Shown here piece by piece: positions 36,105-44,690 of a stretch of DNA of 64,000 nucleotides. A program made the position numbers and the translations under genes. How positions within the stretch are numbered: the first letter of the stretch is position 1; each line of letters opens with the position of its first letter. The notes beneath the pieces were generated by a model, which was given only the letters and a program-made list of their open reading frames with translations, searched no databases and was not told the DNA's origin. Origin of the DNA: Mobilisporobacter senegalensis (GTDB taxonomy: Bacteria; Bacillota; Clostridia; Lachnospirales; Lachnospiraceae); assembly GCF_003752155.1 (NCBI RefSeq), contig NZ_RJVG01000013.1:31547-95546 (forward strand), in the 5' to 3' direction.

Positions 36105-37592
36105 TTATAATCCTGATATTGCAGGTACTAATATAATTACCAGAACAATTAAGAGCATTAACATCATCGGTAACAATAATTTTGTTGATGCTTCTTCTCC
36201 TAATCTTTTCGCCAATTCCTTTCTTTCGTTAAAAGCCTCCATAGCCTCATACTCTAAAAGTTCTAACAATCCCTTCGACCCTTTTTTAAGGTTTTGTGAA
36301 ATCAGGGATGAAAACCTTAAATAAGGTAATACTTTCATTCTCTTGCCGTAACTTTCATATGCTTTCATTTCAATCACTCCATTATGTAGTTCATTATATG
36401 TAATGATCATTTCTTCATAAGCAAATCTTTTGTTTTTAGCTCCTTCCCTGTTTTTATTAACATACTCCTTAACTACCTTTCCCCAGGCATTTTTCATGGT
36501 CATACCAGCGCCTAATAATAAAACAATTTTGTTAACTATTTCCGGATAATCCATTAAAACCTGCATTTCCCTTTTTTTATATTGATCTAACAGCTCTTTA
36601 TCAAAAAGAAAGTAGATAAATCCCGTTATAATAATTCCAATAAAAAACATCTTCTCACTTTCTCTGTTCTCAGGCTCATTATAATTTATTTTCCTTTCTC
36701 CAATATCCTCCGGTAATATTTGTTCTTTTTCGGTTATAGTATCTCTGGACTTATTTTCAATAGCTTCTTTCAACGCATCTAATACTTGTTCTCTTCTGGA
36801 TACTATTTTAGGTTTAACTCTAAGTGTAATCAGATAATTTTCAATAGTGTCAAAATATTCAATCTGTGCTGTAATCTGGACCAATTCCCCCTCTTTGGGG
36901 ATATTGCTATTATTAAGGTCTCCTCTCGTATCAATGATATTTTTATTATCTATTTTCCATTTTATCTTAATGCTTGTCCCTGGGATTTGCTTCATTAATA
37001 CCAGGGGCTTTCTTACATCATCTAAAGATTCATTTTCTCCTAATATATTTAAATCAATATATTTTCTTGCTTCTTCAAAGCTTTTTAACATAGCTTCATT
37101 ATCATATCTTCTTTCCTCTATATTAAGATTTAATTCGTCCTTGATAGAATCTTTCTTATCTTCTACCTCCACATATAAACGTACCTTTTTTTCACCCTCT
37201 CCATAGGTTGGCCTTTGAATAGCATTTCCATTAATCAATTGGCTTTTTTGCATAGAATTCAGTTCATTAAATAAAGAAAATATAGAAATCAAAAATATTA
37301 AAGCAATGATAAATGAGCACTTTTTACACCAGTATAGTGGAAGCTGAGTTTCTTTTTTCTCTCCTATATTCAAAGATTCTAATGCCTCTTTTGTGTTTTG
37401 ATTGATAAAATGTTGATGAAGTTCGAATTTATCAAAAATATACAGACACAATGGATACAGAAATAAGAGAGGATGCTCTTTTTTGAGACATGTATGAAGA
37501 AAGTTTTTTTCATAGGTACGATTTAATATCATTCCTATAATTAAACCAGTTAAGATAGTAATGTAAATAATGATTATGAAAAACACCCCCAA
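36105..37592 (-). CDS. tadC: TadC-like platform protein with long N-terminal region
   Basis: A 495-aa membrane protein whose C-terminal ~190 residues form a type II secretion F (T2SSF) domain, the inner-membrane platform for pilus assembly (LLLGAGMTMKNAWGKVVKEY, GSKGLLELLEYEAMEAFNERKELAKRLGEEASTKLL). An unusual extra region of about 200 residues between N-terminal helices and this domain looks extracytoplasmic. Standard TadC is about 300 aa, so this one carries an insertion. The listed start is TTG without a ribosome site; GGGGGTG is placed 6 nt before an ATA at 37577, a possible true start. Confidence 0.85.
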   Translation of the reverse strand: MGVFFIIIIYITILTGLIIGMILNRTYEKNFLHTCLKKEHPLLFLYPLCLYIFDKFELHQHFINQNTKEALESLNIGEKKETQLPLYWCKKCSFIIALIFLISIFSLFNELNSMQKSQLINGNAIQRPTYGEGEKKVRLYVEVEDKKDSIKDELNLNIEERRYDNEAMLKSFEEARKYIDLNILGENESLDDVRKPLVLMKQIPGTSIKIKWKIDNKNIIDTRGDLNNSNIPKEGELVQITAQIEYFDTIENYLITLRVKPKIVSRREQVLDALKEAIENKSRDTITEKEQILPEDIGERKINYNEPENRESEKMFFIGIIITGFIYFLFDKELLDQYKKREMQVLMDYPEIVNKIVLLLGAGMTMKNAWGKVVKEYVNKNREGAKNKRFAYEEMIITYNELHNGVIEMKAYESYGKRMKVLPYLRFSSLISQNLKKGSKGLLELLEYEAMEAFNERKELAKRLGEEASTKLLLPMMLMLLIVLVIILVPAISGL

Positions 37593-37610
37593 ACAGAAAT
37601 TTAAACTTTA

Positions 37611-38351
37611 TTATATTTCAATATTTATAATCTTTTTTGATAGCAGGAATGAGACAATGTACACAATAAGAGCTGCTGTCATAATGATTATCCCAAATAA
37701 ATTATGATATAGAGGATCCAGAAATCCCGGTGAGAACATCCACATATATAAAATGATTCCTAATGGTATCAGATTCATGATCTTCGTTTCAAATTGTTTC
37801 GCTGTAATTAACGTTTTTATTTCTCGTTTTACATCTACCTTATCTCCAATTACTTTGCTTGTTGCCCGAATGATCTTAATCATATCTCCGCCAGTTCGTT
37901 TTGCTGTTATAAAAACTTCTGCAAAATTATGAATATCTTCTAACTGACTTCGATTGGCGAATTCTTGCAATACTTCTTCGATTGTTCTATTCATTCTTAT
38001 TTGAGATGCCATATATTCGAATTCATTAACTATATAGGAAGATTCTCCATATAGAATTTTTAGATCACCAATTGCCTCTGATAATGAATTTTCAATGGAA
38101 TACCCTGCGTTAAGAGAAGACGAAATGCTCATAATACCATCTCTAAATTCCAGATTTAATTTCCATTTTCTTTCCTCAATTAATTTATTTTTTTTATACT
38201 TTAGATAAAGAATGCTAAATGGGCTTAGTAAGAATATGCCTAAGAAACTTTTATAGAATAGATACCCAATACCAGACAAAAAGAGAATTCCTGAAAGTAA
38301 ATTTATGACCATTTCTTTTTTAGAAAATTTATATTCATTATAATTTATTAT
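37611..38351 (-). CDS. tadB: TadB-like platform protein
   Basis: The other T2SSF-domain platform subunit, about 246 aa with the extended start. The T2SSF block ISSSLNAGYSIENSLSEA and FAEVFITAKRTGGDMIKIIRATSKVIGDK is clear, with two C-terminal helices. The first ATG (38312) has no ribosome site and cuts into NYNEYKFSKKE, which reads like the conserved TadB N-terminus. Upstream in frame are only ATA or ATT codons; ATA at 38351 overlaps the tadA stop as ATAA, mirroring an ATGA coupling. The start is therefore probably non-canonical. Confidence 0.83.
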   Translation of the reverse strand: MINYNEYKFSKKEMVINLLSGILFLSGIGYLFYKSFLGIFLLSPFSILYLKYKKNKLIEERKWKLNLEFRDGIMSISSSLNAGYSIENSLSEAIGDLKILYGESSYIVNEFEYMASQIRMNRTIEEVLQEFANRSQLEDIHNFAEVFITAKRTGGDMIKIIRATSKVIGDKVDVKREIKTLITAKQFETKIMNLIPLGIILYMWMFSPGFLDPLYHNLFGIIIMTAALIVYIVSFLLSKKIINIEI

Positions 38352-39574
38352 AATTGCATCCCTGCCTTACTTAATTTTGATCTATGAATTAATTCTTGAT
38401 TTGTTTTTACTAACGATCCAATAACATATCCCTCTTCTGTTTCTCCCTCTTCTTTAAAAACAAATAATTTATTAACTTCAATTTCTCCATCTATGCAATC
38501 CAGAATTTCTACAATTTCCATTACTTTCCTCGTTTTATCTCTTAGTCTGTCTAGATGAATGATGATATCTATAGCAGAAGCAATCTGTTTTCTTACTGCC
38601 AATAATGGAAGATCAGCTGCATATAATACTAAAGTTTCTATTCTTGCCAGCATATCTGTAGGTGAATTTGCATGTCCCGTGGAAAGGCTTCCATCATGTC
38701 CCGTATTATAGGCTGTTAGTAAGTCCAGGGCTGCTCCGTCACGGATTTCTCCAACCACAATACGATCCGGCCTCATCCTAAGAGATGATTTAATTAAGTC
38801 CCTAATTGATATTTCGTTATTACCTTCCACATTTGCATTACGCACCTCTAAACGCACCAGATTCTGTATATTCTGTAATTGTAATTCAGCAGAATCTTCA
38901 ATTGTAATGATACGCTCATCTGAAGGGATGAAATTAGATACCGCATTTAAAAATGTTGTTTTTCCAGAACCGGTTCCTCCACTTATAAAGATATTATATC
39001 CCGATATTACCAGAGTCTTTAGATATTCTGCCGCTTCTTTCGTAATTGACCCAATTTCAATTAATTTCTCTATTGTAATGGGCTTATCTGGGAATTTTCT
39101 TATGGTAACAATGGGTCCGTTGATGGCAACAGGAGGCAGCACAACATTTACCCTGGAACCATTTTCAAGTCTGGCATCCACAATTGGATTCAACTCATTT
39201 ATAATGCGATTCGCTCCGGATACAATTTGCTGAATCACATCTTCTAATTTCTTTTTTGATTCAAATTTTTGATTCCATCTGTTAATTTTACCTTGCCTTT
39301 CAATAAATATATTATTTTCTCCATTCACCATGATCTCGGTAATTGTATTGTCATCAATTAATTCCTGAAGGACATCAAGCCTGCGGATAGAGTTAAATAT
39401 TTCTGCGCTTAACTTTACTTTTTCTTCAATTGTAATATCTTTACTTTTCACTTCATTTACAACGACATTATCAATTATCTCCTGAATTTCTTCATCGGTT
39501 ACATCTTTAGTTAAGTCCATTTTATTAAGAACAATGTCTTTTAACCTTGTTTTTATTTCTTCGTAATTATTCAA
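38348..39574 (-). CDS. tadA: TadA/CpaF-type secretion ATPase
   Basis: The hexameric motor that powers Flp pilus extension. An N-terminal domain (about residues 1-130) precedes the ATPase core: Walker A GGTGSGKTT (199-207), the Asp-box IITIEDSAELQL, RPDRIVVGEIRDGAALDLL (Walker B area) and GHDGSLSTGHANSP (His-box). At 408 aa it lacks the long extension of some homologues. The start is TTG with GGAGGTG 8 nt upstream. It sits between tadZ and tadB. Confidence 0.95.
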   Translation of the reverse strand: MNNYEEIKTRLKDIVLNKMDLTKDVTDEEIQEIIDNVVVNEVKSKDITIEEKVKLSAEIFNSIRRLDVLQELIDDNTITEIMVNGENNIFIERQGKINRWNQKFESKKKLEDVIQQIVSGANRIINELNPIVDARLENGSRVNVVLPPVAINGPIVTIRKFPDKPITIEKLIEIGSITKEAAEYLKTLVISGYNIFISGGTGSGKTTFLNAVSNFIPSDERIITIEDSAELQLQNIQNLVRLEVRNANVEGNNEISIRDLIKSSLRMRPDRIVVGEIRDGAALDLLTAYNTGHDGSLSTGHANSPTDMLARIETLVLYAADLPLLAVRKQIASAIDIIIHLDRLRDKTRKVMEIVEILDCIDGEIEVNKLFVFKEEGETEEGYVIGSLVKTNQELIHRSKLSKAGMQL

Positions 39575-39578
39575 CCGG

Positions 39579-40592
39579 CTACACCTCCATATTTAATAGA
39601 TTAGTAACATAATTATATAAGGTTCCTTCAGAGAAATAATTTGAATCAATTGACATTTCAGTAAATATTGTTTCATCTCCTGGAAGATCAACTTCTTCTA
39701 GCTTTTTTAGAATATCTTCTTCTTTTACTTCATTTAACTGTTTATAAAAAGCTTCTTTTTTATCTGTTGACATCCAATCATTACTTACAGGAACATATAT
39801 CTTATCACAGCAATTTAATAATTCTAAAATGGATTTATCAAAAAAGCCAATATCAAATATGATGACCTCATAGTCACTATAATTTCTTAAACACTGTATG
39901 AAAAAATTAATATCATCTTCATTCATTTCAAGTAAATCCAGATAGTGATTTGCTGCAGGTATAAAGTCAAATTTATTATAATTACAAACAACGGAATTCA
40001 ATTTTATGGAAAGGTTCGATTTTTTCTGTTTAATATAATAGAGTAGTTCAGAAAATCCAGGCTTTTCTCCAGTGCATAGAAAAGATAATTCACAAAATAA
40101 TTCAAAATTGACATATAAGGTTTTTTGAGATGTTCCAAAATAATTGCTTAGTGCTAGAGATAATGAGGTTTTCTTACTTCCCCCCTTGGGTGAAAAAACG
40201 CCTATTATGGTTTTATCTTTATATGTAGAATTAATTAATTCATTTTTCCCATCTTTATCCGCCATATAAAGTTCTAATATTTTCATAATAATTTGATCTG
40301 CTGACTGAAATTTATAGATGGTCGGATATCCGTAATTTTCTTGCACACACTGCCTTTCAGTTAAAATATAAATATCTTCTGCTATATCTTTTAGATTTCC
40401 CAATTCCAAAATCCCATCTTCACCCATTAATAAAATATCGACTATATTTTGCTTCGTATATTCCAACAAACATTCTATATTTGAAAAAACACTGATCTGT
40501 AAGGATAATTTTCCTTTTCGATTAATATAGTTCATAAGATTATTAGCATAATCAAGCTCATAATCAAATATTGCTAATGTACCATTTTTAAT
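39579..40592 (-). CDS. tadZ: TadZ/CpaE-like localisation ATPase
   Basis: A MinD-like protein that places the pilus machine. A degenerate receiver-like N-terminus is followed by a ParA/MinD core (GVFSPKGGSKKTSLSLAL, a deviant Walker A with KGGSKKTS; VIIFDIGFFDKSI as Walker B). The first ATG (40535) lacks a ribosome site and truncates the receiver strand. In frame upstream, LAIFDYELDYANNL restores it, and the only placed start is ATT at 40592 after GGAGGAG. The 337-aa form is preferred. Confidence 0.85.
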   Translation of the reverse strand: MKNGTLAIFDYELDYANNLMNYINRKGKLSLQISVFSNIECLLEYTKQNIVDILLMGEDGILELGNLKDIAEDIYILTERQCVQENYGYPTIYKFQSADQIIMKILELYMADKDGKNELINSTYKDKTIIGVFSPKGGSKKTSLSLALSNYFGTSQKTLYVNFELFCELSFLCTGEKPGFSELLYYIKQKKSNLSIKLNSVVCNYNKFDFIPAANHYLDLLEMNEDDINFFIQCLRNYSDYEVIIFDIGFFDKSILELLNCCDKIYVPVSNDWMSTDKKEAFYKQLNEVKEEDILKKLEEVDLPGDETIFTEMSIDSNYFSEGTLYNYVTNLLNMEV

Positions 40593-40611
40593 ATAATCTC
40601 CTCCCTCTAAA

Positions 40612-41133
40612 CTAACTTACTTTTATAGTTAAAGTGGCAATAAAAACACTTATCATAATTGCTAATGTAAAAGGTATGATATCTTTTGGACTTCCTTCTT
40701 CTACATTATAGTAAGATTTTATTTTCTTCTCTTTTATTACTTCATGGATATAATTTGCAAGATATTGCATACGATTACCAAGATTTCGAAACCTGATCAT
40801 TTGAAAAACTGACATAACTGCACCTATGATAAATGCAAGAATTATTACATGTGTTACCTGATATACTCCTAAAAATCCACCTACAACTGAGAATAGTTTA
40901 ATATCTCCCGCCCCTATTACATGAAGTAAATATAATATGAAAAGAACTGCAACAGGAACAATAATACCTTTTCCCCACCAAACAATCCCATATAAACCCT
41001 TTGTAAATAGCTGAATTAAAAGGCTTGTACCAAGTCCTGACAGGATTATATGATTTGGAACTCTATATTTCCTTAAATCATAGTAGGTAGCAGATAATAG
41101 GAGTAAAAACAAAAAACCTAAATTTAATGTTAT
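40612..41133 (-). CDS. A24 prepilin peptidase (TadV/CpaA)
   Basis: The first gene of the tad operon, an aspartyl protease that matures Flp prepilins. Catalytic aspartates are in SATYYDLRKYRVPN and VIGAGDIKLFSVVGG (GxGD); about five helices. A TTG at 41112 would cut the first helix and has no ribosome site. GGAGG (complement of 41142-41146) stands 8 nt before ATA at 41133, and an in-frame stop lies just upstream, so initiation at AUA is the best reading (173 aa). Confidence 0.83.
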   Translation of the reverse strand: MTLNLGFLFLLLLSATYYDLRKYRVPNHIILSGLGTSLLIQLFTKGLYGIVWWGKGIIVPVAVLFILYLLHVIGAGDIKLFSVVGGFLGVYQVTHVIILAFIIGAVMSVFQMIRFRNLGNRMQYLANYIHEVIKEKKIKSYYNVEEGSPKDIIPFTLAIMISVFIATLTIKVS

Positions 41134-41184
41134 GCTCTATGCCTCCTTTTATAAAATTATATATTTTAAAAAGACTATGTATGT

Positions 41185-41213
41185 ATATTACTACTTATTC
41201 AATTTGTTGTCAA
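41185..41213 (-). promoter_or_regulatory. Promoter of the tad operon
   Basis: TTGACA (complement of 41208-41213), 17 nt, TAATAT (complement of 41185-41190). The start would be near 41178, giving a 45-nt leader before the peptidase gene. Confidence 0.8.
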
Positions 41214-41275
41214 CTGTTTTTTACAAATAATATTTGTATTTTTATTATAAGTATTTAGTTCTTATATTATATATA

Positions 41276-41551
41276 CTATTTAAACCATGTAAAATAGAAC
41301 TCTATTCCATAGATCAGCAGAAACCCCGGTAAACCAAGTAATCCAACCGTCAGGATCGTTGTTTCATTAATTCCAACATTCAATAATATATTCTGGCTTG
41401 TTAAAAATGCATTCAAAAGATAAATACCTAAGATGCCCATGACCATTCTTAATAAGACATTAACTAACACTTCCAGTCTATGCCTTAATACTCCTATCAC
41501 CAGAAGCAGAATACAAGTGACTATAATCCCTATTAAAATCTTATTCTCCAT
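41276..41551 (-). CDS. bofA: Pro-sigmaK processing inhibitor BofA
   Basis: A 91-aa membrane protein that in Bacillus restrains the SpoIVFB protease during sporulation. Three hydrophobic stretches are seen, and the C-terminal signature GINETTILTVGLLGLPGFLLIYGIEF is typical of the family. It is divergent from the DUF2508 gene rather than downstream of it as in the usual recR-yaaL-bofA layout. It supports a spore-forming host. Confidence 0.88.
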   Translation of the reverse strand: MENKILIGIIVTCILLLVIGVLRHRLEVLVNVLLRMVMGILGIYLLNAFLTSQNILLNVGINETTILTVGLLGLPGFLLIYGIEFYFTWFK

Positions 41552-41763
41552 TCAGCAAACATCTCTTTTCCATACAATATTATATTCTATATATATACTT
41601 TCAAGTTAATTATATTCCTATATTTCTTTTGTTTGTCCTTATATTTTTAATATCCATAATTTTCTCTGATTTGTATATTTTAACAATTATATGCCTATAC
41701 TATAAAAACAAAATCATTAAATTTGCATATTATATAGAAAGGAAAAAGGAGGAAGTAAAAATT

Positions 41764-41994
41764 ATGAAAAAACTTGAGAATTCCCTCACCCGAGAAGAAG
41801 AAATTCTTAGAGATGAACTCTTAAAAACAAAACTTGCCCTTGAATCCGCATATTCTAATTTTGAAAACGTACTTGACCCAGACTTAATAGATTGCTCCAT
41901 ATATGAACTGAATGCGGTTCAAAAGAGGTATAAATTTCTCCTAAAACAAGCCAAAGAATTGGACAGTAAAAAAGAACAGCCCCAAGGTGCATAG
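41764..41994 (+). CDS. DUF2508 (YaaL-like) small protein
   Basis: A 76-aa helical protein of the YaaL/DUF2508 family, usually adjacent to recR and bofA; function unknown. The ATG at 41764 follows AAAAGGAGG; the frame opens 45 codons earlier in AT-rich sequence that looks non-coding. The last codons and the stop lie inside the terminator hairpin. It is divergent from bofA with about 210 nt between the starts. Confidence 0.85.
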   Translation: MKKLENSLTREEEILRDELLKTKLALESAYSNFENVLDPDLIDCSIYELNAVQKRYKFLLKQAKELDSKKEQPQGA

Positions 41995-42013
41995 CACCCA
42001 GGGGCTGTTCTTT
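41974..42013. terminator. Terminator overlapping the DUF2508 stop codon
   Basis: GAACAGCCCC (41974-41983) pairs with GGGGCTGTTC (42001-42010), with an inner GGTGC/GCACC stem, followed by TTT. The final codons of the DUF2508 gene form one arm. Confidence 0.9.
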
Positions 42014-42106
42014 ATAGGCATATTTTATTCAAATGGATACTTCCATGAATAAACTTAACAAAAACTTTAACTTAAATATTACACTTGCCAAATAGTTCAG
42101 TATAAA

Positions 42107-43801
42107 TTACTTTAATACCACAACGGAATATGGTGGAAGTATAGCTCTCTCCTCTTTAATGAGTACTTCTTTTCCTGTCGCAGATACATATCCTCTGATA
42201 CCTTCAGCTTCAATTTTAGAAGCCACTAAATCTACTGATTTCTCTTCTGTTGAAAGATTATACAGCATAACTATTTTACTGCCTTTATAAGTTTTAGTGA
42301 CTGCACAAATATCTATATCTGTAATGTTATCGATTCTTTCAAGGGTCCCTCTTGCTATTTCAGGATTTTCATTACGAAGGCGTATGGCTCTCTTATAAAA
42401 ATTATATATGGAGCCAGGATCTTGTTCTTGTTCCTCCAAAGACGGATAAATATGCTTTACTTCTTCCATGTTTGGCGGACCTGTGGTCATACCTTCTGCT
42501 TTCTCATTCCCGGACCAGTACATTGGAGCTCTCTTATTTTCATCTTTTCCAGAACCTTTCATTCCAAGCTCTTCTCCATAATATACAAATGCACTTCCAT
42601 TCATGAATAAATTCATAGCTGCTGCCATCTTTAACTTATTTTCATCATTCACAAAAAATCCTGCTGCTCTCGCTGTGTCATGGTTTGTAAAGAATGGCGC
42701 ATCAATTGCCTTTTCATTCATTCCTTTAAATGTTTTATCTGCTAAAATCAGCGCATCAGCAAAGGCGGATCCTGAATTACTTGTATCAGAATAATTGAGT
42801 GTCTTTACGATTTTTCCATCTTCCTTTGCAAAAGCAAAATTGAAAACACTGTCAATATTACTCTTATAATAGGTGCTATAGACAGAGAAAGAATCCCATA
42901 CTTCTGCAACAATATAGTTATCCACAGATTTCCTTTTTACAAATTCATTTATCCACGATAATACTTCAATATTTTTCGTTGGTGCTCCAGAATAATATTC
43001 TTTTGCAGCATCTAAACGAAAGCCGCCCACACCAAGATCGAGCCAATAGCTCATTACATCTTCCAGATCTCTTCTCAGATCTTCATTAGAGAGATTTAAA
43101 TCCGGCATCTGATCCCAGAAAACTCCTTCATAATACCATCCATTTCCTGTTGGATAATAAATACCGCTCCCCGGTTTATCTTTTACAAAATTATAATATC
43201 CTATATATTTATTATGTTGTCTGCATAACTCTTCGTGGGTGCATACCTCTTCTCCACAAGGTTCAATGCTCAAACTTTGTATTGCAGACAGAAACCAGGG
43301 ATGCTTCGATGAAGTATGATTAAATACCATATCAATAATTAATTTGATTCCTCTCTTATCACACTCTTTTACAAGGTTTTTAAAGTCTTCCATGGTTCCA
43401 TACTGGGTGTCGATAGAATAGTAATCTGTTACATCATATTTATGATAAGTGGTAGATGGCATAATGGGCATAAGCCAGATTCCGTTAAATCCCAAGTCTG
43501 TATCCGTATCCGGATCACCGTCATTAATATAGTCTAACTTTTTAATTAATCCATTAATATCGCCAATACCATCTCCATTACTGTCATAATAGGAATATAA
43601 AAACACCTCATAATAAGTACGATAATTATCCTCAGGTACATTTAAATCCTGTTTGTATGGGTAGGATATGGTCTCTTTGATACCTTCTTTTTTTTCTATT
43701 TTATTTTCGCCTTGATTCACTTTATCCTCATTATATTTACAACTAACAACTGATAATAAAACCAGTATAATTATTAATAATTTCTGCTTTCTATTCTTCA
43801 T
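42107..43801 (-). CDS. Surface alpha-amylase lipoprotein (GH13)
   Basis: A 564-aa glycoside hydrolase that should cleave alpha-1,4-glucans outside the cell. A lipoprotein signal ends with the lipobox VVSC (C21). GH13 regions are intact: DMVFNHTS (region I), GGFRLDAAKEY (II, nucleophile Asp), VAEVWDSF (III, acid/base Glu) and FFTNHDTAR (IV). DSNGDGIGD near residue 74 is a typical calcium-site sequence of the oligo-glucosidase/amylase branch. It is last in the glucan operon, after two permease genes. Confidence 0.93.
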   Translation of the reverse strand: MKNRKQKLLIIILVLLSVVSCKYNEDKVNQGENKIEKKEGIKETISYPYKQDLNVPEDNYRTYYEVFLYSYYDSNGDGIGDINGLIKKLDYINDGDPDTDTDLGFNGIWLMPIMPSTTYHKYDVTDYYSIDTQYGTMEDFKNLVKECDKRGIKLIIDMVFNHTSSKHPWFLSAIQSLSIEPCGEEVCTHEELCRQHNKYIGYYNFVKDKPGSGIYYPTGNGWYYEGVFWDQMPDLNLSNEDLRRDLEDVMSYWLDLGVGGFRLDAAKEYYSGAPTKNIEVLSWINEFVKRKSVDNYIVAEVWDSFSVYSTYYKSNIDSVFNFAFAKEDGKIVKTLNYSDTSNSGSAFADALILADKTFKGMNEKAIDAPFFTNHDTARAAGFFVNDENKLKMAAAMNLFMNGSAFVYYGEELGMKGSGKDENKRAPMYWSGNEKAEGMTTGPPNMEEVKHIYPSLEEQEQDPGSIYNFYKRAIRLRNENPEIARGTLERIDNITDIDICAVTKTYKGSKIVMLYNLSTEEKSVDLVASKIEAEGIRGYVSATGKEVLIKEERAILPPYSVVVLK

Positions 43802-43823
43802 GGAATCCCTCTCTTATACCAAA

Positions 43824-44690
43824 TTAACCTTTCACTGATCCCCCGGTTACACCGGAAACATAGAATCTTTGCATTGATATAAACAGTAAGGCAATTGGTA
43901 TGGATACCAGAACGGAACCCGCTGTAAACATGGTGAAATATTGATTTACCTGTTTTGCATCTATCATTTTAAATAAGCCGAGAGCTACTGTGTATTTTTT
44001 GTGATTATCTCCCATGATAACACTAACAAAAATGAAATCCATCCAAGGTGCTAAGAAAGCGGTTAACGTAGAATATACTATAATTGGCTTAGATAGTGGT
44101 ACCGTAAGTTTTCGAAACACTTGAAATTTTGTGGCTCCGTCAATCCATGCTGCTTCATCCAATGCTTTTGGTATAGTATCAAAAAATCCTTTTGCAATGT
44201 AGAAATTCAATCCTGCACCGCTGGAATAAACTAATACAAGAGCCACAAGTGACTGGGTGATCCCAAGAGATTTTAAGATATAATACACTGCTATCATGGA
44301 CATGAACCCGGGAAACATTCCAAGAATAAGTGCAATATTCATATATGGTTTTCTCATCTTAAAGCGAAGTCTTGACATAACATAAGCTGTAGCAAGGTTA
44401 TAAAAGGTCGCTAATATACAGGAGAAAACAGCTACAATAAAAGTATTTTTAAACCATAAGAAAAAATCATAAGGCATACTTGATGTAGGATGAAATAAAT
44501 TATAATAGTTCTTTAATGTAAATCCCTTTGGCCAAAAATATGGAGTTGCCGCTCCCGGTTCTGCACGAAAAGAAGTTAAAACTACATAAAATAGAGGCAT
44601 GATCCATATCGCTGATAAAACAATTAATAAAATATAGGAGAAAAAATTAACTGTTTTTCTTTTTCCAGATATTGACTTTATTTTGCTCAT
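43824..44690 (-). CDS. Maltodextrin ABC permease, MalG-like
   Basis: A 288-aa inner-membrane subunit with six helices. The EAA loop EAAWIDGATKFQVFRKLTVPLSKP contacts the ATPase. The C-terminal RFYVSGVTGGSVKG matches MalG proteins, whose tail enters the MalK/MsmK-type site. It overlaps the malF-like stop by one base (TAATG). No ATPase gene is in the operon, so a shared MsmK-type ATPase elsewhere is likely. Confidence 0.93.
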   Translation of the reverse strand: MSKIKSISGKRKTVNFFSYILLIVLSAIWIMPLFYVVLTSFRAEPGAATPYFWPKGFTLKNYYNLFHPTSSMPYDFFLWFKNTFIVAVFSCILATFYNLATAYVMSRLRFKMRKPYMNIALILGMFPGFMSMIAVYYILKSLGITQSLVALVLVYSSGAGLNFYIAKGFFDTIPKALDEAAWIDGATKFQVFRKLTVPLSKPIIVYSTLTAFLAPWMDFIFVSVIMGDNHKKYTVALGLFKMIDAKQVNQYFTMFTAGSVLVSIPIALLFISMQRFYVSGVTGGSVKG

